Origin: Deltaproteobacteria bacterium
GTDB taxonomy: Bacteria > Desulfobacterota > Desulfarculia > Adiutricales > Adiutricaceae
NCBI GenBank assembly: GCA_031264185.1
Contig: JAISEL010000087.1
Location: forward strand, 55,077-119,076
Length of the DNA stretch: 64,000 nucleotides
Direction of reading: 5' to 3'
Part shown: positions 10,317 to 18,596 of the stretch, piece after piece
How positions within the stretch are numbered: the stretch's first letter is position 1
How the letters are laid out: every line of letters starts with the position of its first letter
The notes under the pieces: generated by a model
Seen by the model: the letters and a program-made list of their open reading frames with translations, nothing else
Told to the model about the DNA's origin: nothing
Database searches by the model: none
Position numbers and translations under genes: made by a program

Positions 10317-11882
10317 CTATTCCCATGGTTCGGCCACTTGTTCGTTAAATTCCCGGACCCTTACCGGCTCGGGCGTTTTTTTCGTCCGGGTGTCCCGGAA
10401 TGGATTAAGATTTGCTAAACTGATAGGCCAGACTGTCGGCCACATGGGATGAGTCTTCAGTCCGGCCAGCCGCCGGTCGACTAAAAATCTCACCCCCAGC
10501 TGGCTTAAAAAAACATAAGGTCTTTCCCGTTCGGCTAAGACCTCCAACTCACCCAGTTTCTGTTCCCTCTGGGCTCTGGGCAGTGAGGCCCTTATTTCCC
10601 CCAGAAGAGAGTCGGCCGCCTCCCGGGCAAAATAAGCCGGATTGCCACGACCCGCGCTTTTGGAATCCAAAAAACGGCCCAGCCACATCTCCGGGGAGGG
10701 AATCTCCGGCCGACGGCGACCTAAATACAAATCATACTGCCCTGACTCCAAAATTCCCTGACCGGCCTGACCTGTTAAAGGAATTACATTAACCGGCAGG
10801 CCGTATTTAGAAAACTGGGCCTGTAATTTTTCGGCCTCAAGCCGTAACCAGGCTTCCCCGCCCGGATAAACCAGATCCAAAGGACCACGAGGCGCCCCGG
10901 CCGCGTAAATGAGTTCTTTGATTCTATCCTCGCTGAAAGCCTGCTCTTCTAATACCCGACCCGAAAATAACCCCAGGGGAAAATAGCCTCTGGGCTTAAA
11001 GGGGGCCGGGCTGTAAGCCTCTTTGGCCATAAGGGCCAAAGCCTCTCTGACCCCTGGCAGACCCAAATAAGGCCTCCTTAAATTAAAAGCCAGAAAAAGC
11101 GTTTCCCAGGAAGGCAGACTAACCGGCACATGTTCGGCCGAAGGCCACGGGCCCTCGGGCGGTTCGGCTAAAATATGGCCGCTGACTTTATTAAAAAGCT
11201 CCAGCCTTTTTTGAGCGTCTTTTTCAAAATAAAACTCCACCCGGTCCAGTTTAGGCCGGCTGACCAGATCCGAACGCAGGGCCAGAGCCAGAAAACTGTC
11301 TTTGGCTTCGGCCACCGTAAAGCGGCCCGAACCTAAAGTCCTGGTTTTTAAATAATCTTTCTCCCTGTCCCCCAAGCCCGGGCTTATCAATGAAGCCTGA
11401 GGCAGGGCCAGGGAGGCTAAAAACGGCGGCCAGGGTTTATTCAGGACCAAACTGAAGGTATAGTCGCCAATGATATTAAATCCCTTAAGGTGGGGGAAAA
11501 GATTCCGCCCGGCCTCAGTGGCCATGAGGCGGTCAAAGGTATAAAGAGCGGCTACGGCATTGACAGCTTTACCGTCGGAAAAAGTCAGACCTTCCCTCAT
11601 CCGGACAGTGTACATGAGATCATCGTCAGACACCCGGATGGTATAAGCCAAAGAGTCGGTTGTATCCAATTGCCCCTGGTTGTCCTTTAAACCAATCAAC
11701 CGCCCGTAGACTGTCATAATGACCGACTCGGCAGCCGGGTCCGGCGGCCAGGCCTGGGGATCTAAGGTTTTGGGGGCTTCAGGATAAACCAGCCTTAAAG
11801 TGTCGGCCATAGCAGTTGCCGGCCAGAACCAGACCAGGAAAATAATTAAAATCAGAGGCGAACGTTTCCGACGGGTGGCCAT
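10317..11882 (-). CDS. ABC transporter substrate-binding protein, family 5 (peptide/nickel type)
   Basis: About 521 residues with an N-terminal signal peptide (basic RRKR, hydrophobic LILIIFLVWFWPATAMA, cleavage near AMA-D). The mature part starts LRLVYPEAPKTLDPQ and contains YTVRMREGLTFSDGKAVNA, both typical of the SBP_bac_5 (DppA/OppA) family. It should bind oligopeptides or similar solutes in the periplasm. No cognate permease or ATPase genes lie beside it, so its transporter is elsewhere or it is an orphan. The start may be ATG 11882 or the in-frame TTG at 11888, which sits 5 nt behind AGGGG. A small membrane-protein gene lies just upstream. Confidence 0.85.
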   Translation of the reverse strand: MATRRKRSPLILIIFLVWFWPATAMADTLRLVYPEAPKTLDPQAWPPDPAAESVIMTVYGRLIGLKDNQGQLDTTDSLAYTIRVSDDDLMYTVRMREGLTFSDGKAVNAVAALYTFDRLMATEAGRNLFPHLKGFNIIGDYTFSLVLNKPWPPFLASLALPQASLISPGLGDREKDYLKTRTLGSGRFTVAEAKDSFLALALRSDLVSRPKLDRVEFYFEKDAQKRLELFNKVSGHILAEPPEGPWPSAEHVPVSLPSWETLFLAFNLRRPYLGLPGVREALALMAKEAYSPAPFKPRGYFPLGLFSGRVLEEQAFSEDRIKELIYAAGAPRGPLDLVYPGGEAWLRLEAEKLQAQFSKYGLPVNVIPLTGQAGQGILESGQYDLYLGRRRPEIPSPEMWLGRFLDSKSAGRGNPAYFAREAADSLLGEIRASLPRAQREQKLGELEVLAERERPYVFLSQLGVRFLVDRRLAGLKTHPMWPTVWPISLANLNPFRDTRTKKTPEPVRVREFNEQVAEPWE

Positions 11883-11915
11883 AACCAAATGTGCCCCTTA
11901 AGACAAAAAAGAAGC

Positions 11916-12344
11916 TTACATATGAACCAGGGCCGGTCCCAGAGCCCCCAGGCCCCAGATAAAAATACTGTAGATGAAAAAGCCGAAAAGAAAGACAAAC
12001 CCGGCCAGCAAGCAGAAAATGCCCTGCCCTTCCAACCGCCGGTGCATGTCCAGAAGAGCCTCCCGCCACATTGTCCTCCAGGGCGAAAGAATGACAAAGA
12101 CGACCGTGGAGACCGGCGCTAAGACCAGAAAGATAAACTTCTCCCTAAGCAGGGCGTTAGCCCGGAACAGACCGGTCAGGTAGATGAGGCTGAAAAAAAG
12201 AGCCACTACCAAAAGGTAGCCCAGATGCCACCGCCAGAACTGGCGCAGACTCTGCTTCTCCAGGGGAGTCAGATCAAACAGGTGCACTTTCAATCCAAAG
12301 TTGCTCTGACCGCGATATATGGGGCCAGACAGGATATTAGCCAC
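11916..12344 (-). CDS. Small multi-pass membrane protein of unknown function
   Basis: 142 residues with three or four predicted membrane helices: about 43-62 (LGYLLVVALFFSLIYLTGLF), 70-88 (FIFLVLAPVSTVVFVIL), and 110-140 (IFCLLAGFVFLFGFFIYSIFIW). I do not recognise a family. It is followed 28-33 bp later by the family-5 binding-protein gene on the same strand, so the two are probably co-transcribed. A role in membrane transport is possible but not shown. Confidence 0.7.
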   Translation of the reverse strand: MANILSGPIYRGQSNFGLKVHLFDLTPLEKQSLRQFWRWHLGYLLVVALFFSLIYLTGLFRANALLREKFIFLVLAPVSTVVFVILSPWRTMWREALLDMHRRLEGQGIFCLLAGFVFLFGFFIYSIFIWGLGALGPALVHM

Positions 12345-13291
12345 GAATAGTGTGGTTTTTAAACGAGGAAATTATAGCACACTGAGACTCAGGTTAAAAA
12401 TTTAATTCTCAATTTTTTTCTTAACCGGCTGCGGCTCCGGCGGGGTGCCGTCTCTGAAGAGCGGTGCCTTTTGACGCAGTTTGACCCGGACCCTGAATAT
12501 AAGACTGCATAACAGCCCGGGGACTACGGCCTGACTTCTTTTTTCTGCTCTGGGGTCTGATTGGGATGAACCGAGCCGGCCTGGACCGGGAATTGGGGCA
12601 TATCTATTGAAAATATTCTATTTATAAGACTAATTAAATATTAAATTAGTTAATTAGGCCATAAAAATAATTTTTATAAAAGTTTGATGGCTCCGCAACC
12701 CCCCTGTTTTCAGAAGTCGAGTTCAAAAAATATAATGATATCAATTAGTTTTTCCAAAAAACAGGCTTTTTACCATGAATCGGACAACATGTTGTATTTT
12801 TCGGCATTACTGCTGACTTATATTTGGTGTGCAAGCCATAAATGAAGGTCTGGTTCATACGCCGGGGTGAGGCCTCCGCCTCACGACAGCCTGCGAGGCC
12901 GTAAAATGTCCTGACCAGCTGGCGGGCACTCTTGATGGACGGCCGCAGAGCGGAACTTTTGATACAGACAGAAGCTGCAAACGCTTGCCGGAAGGGCAGC
13001 CGAACTTTGCCGCCAAGACACAAGCCCATAGTCGTAGCCCTCTGAGACGCAGTTAAAATATCGGACCTGAACGGTTACTTTCAGGCTGGAATTTTACAGA
13101 TTTTACAAGCAAATTCAGTGACCTAAGAGATTGTCCGGGGAGACTGGCTATGCTCCATCGGTTAGTTAGGCCAAAAATTTTTCCGCCGCCGGCTTTACGC
13201 AGAAACTTTCGCTCAAGACTCAAGACTTAACCTTTTTCGGCCGCTGACCATCATTCTCCACCAGGTCTCAGCCGGCCGTCCTCGAAAAAAC
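12345..13291. other. Intergenic; possible broken small gene and a dispersed repeat
   Basis: On the minus strand at about 12402-12607 there is coding-like sequence starting MPQFPVQAGSVHP. It hits a TAG after about 24 codons and, one frame over, continues to a TAA at 12402-12404 (ending PPEPQPVKKKIEN). This may be a frameshifted small gene upstream of the 142-residue membrane protein, but I cannot assign it. At 12686-12768 lies a copy of a dispersed repeat also found at 40498-40585. A 94-codon minus ORF at 12745-13029 overlaps this repeat and has no recognisable motif. Confidence 0.4.
12686..12768 (-). repeat. Dispersed repeat, copy 1 (about 80 bp)
   Basis: Read on the minus strand, this segment aligns with 40498-40585 on the plus strand. 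Shared landmarks are TTGATATCATTA, ATTTTTTGAACTC, and a G-rich stretch then a GC/GATC-type end. Similarity is perhaps 75-80% by eye. It is probably the end of a decayed mobile element. Confidence 0.5.
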
Positions 13292-13876
13292 TCATCTGGC
13301 GCGGTATTTCGTCAGCATTTCCACAAATTCCCGGCGGTAGGAGTCTTTTTGGTAATCAGTTGATTTGGCCATGGCTAGAGCCCCCTGGACTGTGGCTTCA
13401 GGGGCATTTTCGGATTTACCCAGAACCAGAGCAAATTCCGCCGCCGCTGAGGCCCAGCGGAAATTATCGGGCGGATTCTTTAAAAACTCGCTTTGTAAAA
13501 TCCGCTGCTCAAATGACCGGCTTTCGGACTTCCCCGGATTCTTCCAGCGCAGGGCCACAGTAGCCAAGTCAGAGGCTTCCGCCTCGCGGTGTTCAGGCAC
13601 GGTCTGCTGATACTTCAGCTTTATTTCCGGGATCACTTCCAGGGAGGCGGAGGGGATTATTTCATAAAGCGCTGTCACACTGTGGCCGCTCCCATAATCT
13701 CCCCGGAGTCGACCTGAACATCGGTAAAATCCTCCGGAGCCAGGCGGCGATTTTCGTAGCCCAGCAAACGGTAAGCTTTAACGGCTGCGGGATTAAATTC
13801 CACCTGCACCTTTACGTCATCGGCTACGGTATTTATGTTGGCGCTCAGCTGCTCAATCAGTACTTTCCTGGCCTCA

Positions 13877-15874
13877 ATCAGCTATAATTCCCGGCCTGCT
13901 TTCCTACTACACATGCTTTATTGGCAGTCGAATTTTATCTGGAACTTTGATTCCAACAATTTCGCAAATCTCCCGCATATCCTTAGCTGTCTCCTCTACA
14001 AGCAAGCAATGGTCGAATACCTTACATTTTAGATTTCTCATCTCGATAATTGCGTTTTGAGCTGTCAATACTTTATGCCCTTTGAAGCATTGATTCAATT
14101 TCAGATACATGACGGTTGCCATGAAAGTCAGCATGATATGACCTCTAAAAGTTTCCTCGCTGTGCGTCCTCAGAGGTAAAATATGGGTACTATTTATGGT
14201 TACATCGAAAACCTGCTCCACCGTCTGCCGAATGTAATACAAAGGCAGCAGTTCTTCAGGTTCTAATTTTATTGATGAAATAAGAGCAAAAAAACCCATC
14301 TTATCAGTAAATGAACCCCATTGGCTCCGAGGCAGCTTATCAGCAAATGCTCCCTTGGTGAAATTTTTAATCTGATCGTTTCTCCTGTTGTAGTCAACGC
14401 AAAGATAAAGGTATCCTCGGTGACCATAAAGCGGAGTATAAATGCGCTTTACACCAATCACTCGTTCATTATACATATACCGACAATAATCAGAAAGAAC
14501 TTCTTCTCTGTATTTTATGATTGAGTCCAGAAATAATTTTCTATTTAATGGCAGCCTGGTCAAAAAATGAATTTTTGCTTCAAAAAGGGCTAGGATATTA
14601 TCTTCTGAACAGTACCCGGCATCCAATACGGCCTGTTTCACTGATAACCTTAATTCCTCAAGTTCGAGGAGAGCAGCTTTCAATGTCGTTATATCAACGA
14701 TGTTTCCAGCATTACAGCGAAAGAAAAGAGGAAGCCCTGTTTCGGCATCCACAACAAAGATTAGTCGCACCTCCTCACTGATTTCTCCGTTATGGTTACT
14801 GACAGCGGTTAATGGAAAATGGATCGAGTTGGGCAAACCCGTACTGTCAATAAGAATACCAGTTTTTTTATCCGGCGGTACCAATAATTTCAGATATCTC
14901 TCAAAAAAGCTTCTGACAACAGCTTCATCACCCAATCTTGCTAAAAGCTCGCTGCTCCGTTGTGATTGAAGCTGAGCTGCCGGAAATAACAAACTTGAAA
15001 GCGAACCTCGAAACCATCGGACAGCCTCTTGGTTCGAAGCAGACATTTCAATATAATAAAAGACCATAGCCATCAATGAATCACTGTAACTTGGCAGAGT
15101 ATCACGGAATAAAGTCCAAAAACCTGTTTTTTTAGAAAACTCAGACAACAGATACGAAGAGCCAAAATCTAAAATCAATTTCTCATCCCTATAGGTATTT
15201 AATAAGGTCGAATCCTGAAGGTCAGCCTCTTCAAAACCAGACTCAATGGTGTATTTGAAAACACCCATCTTTCTGTTCATGAACAACCCTTCTTCCAAGT
15301 CGATTACTTTGCCTAGATAAACAGGGGTGCTTTTGGGTTTGCCTCCTGACTCTTTCCGTTCAGAAGTACGCACTTCTGCATACATCACATTGTTCTTAGT
15401 ATACGGCCAGATGATCGACATAACCAAACGTACCTCCTGCAGGTAGTAGGAATTAAATCCTACTACGTTATAAATTAAATTTTAAGGGATGTCAAGTTTT
15501 TTTTAAAAAGCAAAAAAAAATTTGCGACTTACTGAATATTGTCTTGTCTTTATAGAGTGTTTTTTATAGTTTATTAATTGTATCCATCATGCTTTATCGT
15601 TGATTACATGCTATTTTATGTGACAAAAATGAATATAATCGATTATATATTCTTTTTATAGTCGTAATTTTAATAAAAAGGAATGTATTGAGGGAACTAC
15701 ATATTTTGCGGAGACAGGCAAGATCAATCGTCTATTCGATTTAATTAAAGTATATTAGTCTATTGAAGATGCATATTTTAAGTTTAGATATGAAAACAGT
15801 CTAATATATTTTATTAATAGCTAACAAAAAGCGCTGTCATGTAGTAGGAAAATTGGGCGTGAATTATAGATCAG
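13877..15874. mobile_element. IS4-superfamily (IS1634-like) insertion sequence with 5-bp target duplication
   Basis: The element proper is 13882-15869 (1988 bp). The termini are inverted repeats: the left begins CTATAATTC and includes TTTCCTACTACA, and the right end reads as the reverse complement of the same pattern. It is flanked by direct repeats ATCAG at 13877-13881 and 15870-15874. One intact transposase gene fills 13907-15427. The remaining 430 bp at the right end (about 15430-15860) are A+T-rich and non-coding. It interrupts a VWA lipoprotein gene and is the only apparently intact IS in the window. Confidence 0.9.
13907..15427 (-). CDS. DDE transposase, IS4 superfamily (IS1634-like)
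   Basis: 506 residues, apparently complete. The N-terminus (YAEVRTSERKESGGKPK, VYLGKVIDLEEGLF) and an all-helical middle are typical of IS1634-like transposases. DDE-type positions are visible in GILIDSTGLP (D), AVLDAGYCSED (D) and YYIRQTVEQVFD (E). An AGGAGG box lies 5 nt before the TTG at 15427, and an in-frame ATG follows at 15421. It catalyses cut-and-paste movement of the element that disrupts the VWA gene. Because the reading frame is clean, this insertion is probably recent compared with the other, decayed IS copies here. Confidence 0.88.
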   Translation of the reverse strand: MVMSIIWPYTKNNVMYAEVRTSERKESGGKPKSTPVYLGKVIDLEEGLFMNRKMGVFKYTIESGFEEADLQDSTLLNTYRDEKLILDFGSSYLLSEFSKKTGFWTLFRDTLPSYSDSLMAMVFYYIEMSASNQEAVRWFRGSLSSLLFPAAQLQSQRSSELLARLGDEAVVRSFFERYLKLLVPPDKKTGILIDSTGLPNSIHFPLTAVSNHNGEISEEVRLIFVVDAETGLPLFFRCNAGNIVDITTLKAALLELEELRLSVKQAVLDAGYCSEDNILALFEAKIHFLTRLPLNRKLFLDSIIKYREEVLSDYCRYMYNERVIGVKRIYTPLYGHRGYLYLCVDYNRRNDQIKNFTKGAFADKLPRSQWGSFTDKMGFFALISSIKLEPEELLPLYYIRQTVEQVFDVTINSTHILPLRTHSEETFRGHIMLTFMATVMYLKLNQCFKGHKVLTAQNAIIEMRNLKCKVFDHCLLVEETAKDMREICEIVGIKVPDKIRLPIKHV

Positions 15875-16863
15875 GCTATCAATGTAATACATGTTACCGT
15901 TTCCGCTTTTGGAGATGTTTTCCATTTTACTGTCTTTGTAATTCCCCATCCCAAAGCCCAAAACCGAGATGGAGACGCCGGTTTTCCGCTTTTCGGCCAC
16001 CAGCCGTCCCAGTTCGCCGACCCCGGAAACCCCGACATTGAAATCCCCGTCAGTAGCCAGTATGACCCGGTTAATTCCGCTGCGGATAAAATTATCTTCA
16101 GCGCATTTATAAGCGGCCTGAATACCGCCTTCCCCGTTAGTGGCCCCGGAGGGGTTAAGGCCGCTGATGACCCTGGCAATTGCCGCCCGCTCCTCGCCGG
16201 CAGCTCCGTTCAGCAAAATTTTTTCTCCGCCGGCGTAGGTTACGATGGAAATCCGATCCGTATCCCTTAAGTTTTCCAGTAAAAGCCCTAAAGATCTCTT
16301 CAGCAGGCCGATTTTGCTGGGATGGTCCATAGATCCGGAGACATCAATTAAAAAAACCAGATTGGCCGGCGGAACTTTGGCCATATCCGCTTTTTTGGTA
16401 CTCAAACCTATCTGGAGAAGATGCCGGTCCTTATTCCAAGGGCACAGGCCCAGATAAGAAGTAACCCTGACAGGATCGGAGCCGGACGGCTCCGGATAGT
16501 CATAGTCAAAGTAATTAACAAATTCTTCCAGTCTGACCATGTCCGGACTGACAGCCTCCCCCCTCGGCCAGTTTAGCTCGGACCAAGCTGTAGGAGGCCG
16601 TATCGACATTGACCGAAAAAGTAGACAAGGGGCTGTTCACCGGGGAAGTAAAGCCGGTTTCCTTAATAATGCTGTACTCTTCTGTGTTAAATTCCGCAAC
16701 CTCAACCGGCCGGCTATTCTGAGCCGGCAAAGCGCCAGTCAGACTCTGGTTCCGGGCAGTGTCCCCGCTGTATTTCACATGCTGGGAACAGCCGCTTAAT
16801 ACGCCCGGCCAAAATCAAGACAGCCCCAAAAACCGCGCCAAAAACTGCCTTATTTCTGTCCAT

Positions 16864-17190
16864 GCTGAACACCTTAAGCGGTTACCTTAGTCTTTCCCGC
16901 CCCAAAAGCTAAAAAACAGTCCCGGAATTTATACCTGAAACTATATAATAAAAGATCTGCCCTGACCTGTCAGCTCCTGAGACTCAGACCTGAAAACCAG
17001 GCGCCTGCCGGCCATCCGGCAGCCGCTGACTGAAACATCTGCCGACTAATTTATATAATGCAAAAATCCATGGCATATCTTGGATGCAACCAACTCAGAT
17101 AACATAAAATTATCCGGCAGGTCTTCTAAAAACACATGTCAGTTATCAATAAGTTTGCAGCACTTAAAAATGCGGCTCAACTCATTGAAA
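16864..17190. other. Intergenic, no gene seen
   Basis: About 330 bp without a convincing ORF. A hairpin with 7-bp arms CTGCCGG / CCGGCAG lies near 17005-17025. It could belong to transcription signals of the VWA pseudogene or the MNT-like gene. Confidence 0.45.
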
Positions 17191-17490
17191 TCAGATCTCG
17201 CGATCATAGATCAGAACCTCATCTTTCGCTATCTCCATCAGAAAATCCCTGTCATCTGAACCTGCGGCGGCCAGATCGATTTCCGTCCCGAGCGCCATAG
17301 CCAGCTCACCGCAAAATCCGCCGGGCATGGAATACCATCCTGTTTTTCCGCGTTCGATCAAAAAGTCCATGCCGCTTTCTTCCGCAGCCTCTCTGCGGGC
17401 GTAAGGCCAGAATGCCCGGACTCTGGCGGCCCCGTACTTGCGGGCTGCGGGCTCAATGATCCGTTCAATGTCCTCTGCGGCGTACGGCAT
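17191..17490 (-). CDS. MNT-type nucleotidyltransferase-like protein with a degraded active site
   Basis: About 99 residues with the fold signature of minimal nucleotidyltransferases (MntA/MNT antitoxin group): IERIIEPAARKYGAARVRAF, a loop, then DFLIERG and a C-terminal EIDLAAAG...EVLIYDREI. In active members the loop reads GS...ARGEA...SDxDL. Here it reads FWPYARREAAEESGMDFLIE, so the Gly-Ser and the first catalytic Asp are gone. The protein is therefore probably inactive as a transferase. No HEPN toxin partner is seen beside it. I prefer ATG 17490 over the in-frame GTG at 17520, because AGGGAATTGAAG precedes the ATG. Confidence 0.65.
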   Translation of the reverse strand: MPYAAEDIERIIEPAARKYGAARVRAFWPYARREAAEESGMDFLIERGKTGWYSMPGGFCGELAMALGTEIDLAAAGSDDRDFLMEIAKDEVLIYDREI

Positions 17491-17520
17491 CTTCAATTCC
17501 CTGCCCCTGACAGCAGGCAC

Positions 17521-18073
17521 CCGGCCGTGAAATTGAGAAGCGGCTCACTTCCGTTAAACTTTATAAGGAGTCAAATGTAAATTCAGGCCTCCTGCTTCCA
17601 CCGTCAAAGATTTGACAATCCTGCTCTCGGGATTTGAGGCTTTTTTATTCGGAAAGGGCCCGTCTTTTTGTCATTGACCCAGCCCATTGTAACACCAGGG
17701 CCTCGCTTAAAACGGCTGCCAGCATGAATACAGGAAAGAAACGGACAGAATGCTCTGCCCTGCCCTTTATGCGGCCCGGGCGCAAGGCCTCAGAAACTGA
17801 TTTTCCGGCGGCTCCAGGAGCCGGAAAGCCACCGGCATTGAGCCCTAAAAAAATCATTGTAATTTTAAAAACAGACAAAGTGTTCATCTGTAAAGTCCCG
17901 GCGGTCCCCCGCAGACTCTCTGGCTTTAATGATATAATAATCTCCTGGGGCTGTTTTAAAGTCCGCAAAAGTTTTGATTATTAGAGGTGCTTATGAAACT
18001 TTTATAAATCTTATGTATTTTTAAGTCTATTTCAGGACTATATCGCAATTTATCTTATTACTTGGGAGGACCC
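17521..18073. other. Intergenic with overlapping unassignable ORFs
   Basis: Two ORFs of about 110 codons overlap on opposite strands (17634-17984 plus, 17645-17968 minus). Neither has a recognisable motif or a convincing ribosome-binding site, so I make no gene call. A TATAAT sequence at 17933-17938 could serve the downstream yjbQ-like gene, but no good -35 is visible. Confidence 0.4.
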
Positions 18074-18490
18074 ATGAAAAGTCACCGCCAGGAGCTTTGG
18101 TTTGAAACTCCGGCCCGCCGGGCTTATGTCAACATCACCGGTCAAGTGGCCCGGGCTTTAGCCGATTCCGGCATTAAAGAAGGCCTGCTTCTTTGTAACG
18201 CCATGCACATCACGGCTTCGGTCTTCATTAATGACAACGAGTCCGGCCTGCACGCCGATTTTGAAAAGTGGCTGGAAAAACTGGCCCCGGAAAAACCCCA
18301 CAGTCAGTACGCCCACAATGGCTGCGAAGATAACGCCGACGCCCATTTAAAACGCCAGGTAATGGGCCGGGAAGCGGTCGTGGCCGTCACCGGCGGGCGG
18401 CTTGATTTAGGTCCCTGGGAACAGATCTTTTACGGGGAATACGACGGCCGGAGGAAAAAGAGGGTCTTAATTAAGATTATCGGGGAATAG
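18074..18490 (+). CDS. yjbQ: YjbQ / UPF0047 family protein
   Basis: About 138 residues, the usual length. Family signatures include the N-terminal strand region, [20 protein letters not shown], and the C-terminal [28 protein letters not shown]. The conserved His in MHIT and the acidic patch in [13 protein letters not shown] fit the proposed metal or phosphate site. The E. coli member has thiamine-phosphate synthase side activity, and the physiological role is unsettled. The GGGAGGA box at 18064-18070 places the start at ATG 18074 rather than the upstream TTG at 18062. Confidence 0.9.
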   Translation: MKSHRQELWFETPARRAYVNITGQVARALADSGIKEGLLLCNAMHITASVFINDNESGLHADFEKWLEKLAPEKPHSQYAHNGCEDNADAHLKRQVMGREAVVAVTGGRLDLGPWEQIFYGEYDGRRKKRVLIKIIGE

Positions 18491-18596
18491 GCCGCCTTTA
18501 CAACTACGGCGCCTGATAGTTTGGCCCCGATATTGCTAATTTAATCTCCGGGCGGCTGCGGCCGGCCCGGAACGTTTTTCTGCCCGCGAGGAACTT

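Larger units (their letters stand above)
13292..16863 (-). pseudogene. VWA-domain lipoprotein (YfbK-like), broken by an IS and three frameshifts
   Basis: Pieces in order along the minus strand are: a lipoprotein signal starting MDRNKAVFGAV (16863) with lipobox LSGC; the N-terminal segment FNTEEYS...NPLSTFSVNVDTASYS-like (about 16515-16778); the von Willebrand A domain with MIDAS motif DVSGSMD (16609 to about 15875); a C-terminal region with VQVEFNPAAVKAYRLLGYENR (about 13690-13880); and TALYEIIP to the stop at 13292. Frame changes fall near 16803, near 16555 and near 13687, the last a one-base loss. The IS at 13882-15869 sits between DSLI and EARK. Removing the IS and one ATCAG copy restores that junction exactly. 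The family is known for a lipid-anchored VWA plus a DUF3520-type C-terminus. Confidence 0.88.

Noticed and set aside
12745..13029. 94-codon minus ORF
   Set aside because: Overlaps the dispersed repeat and shows no family motif; probably chance.
17634..17984. 116-codon plus ORF overlapping a 107-codon minus ORF
   Set aside because: Neither has motifs or good start signals, so no strand could be chosen.
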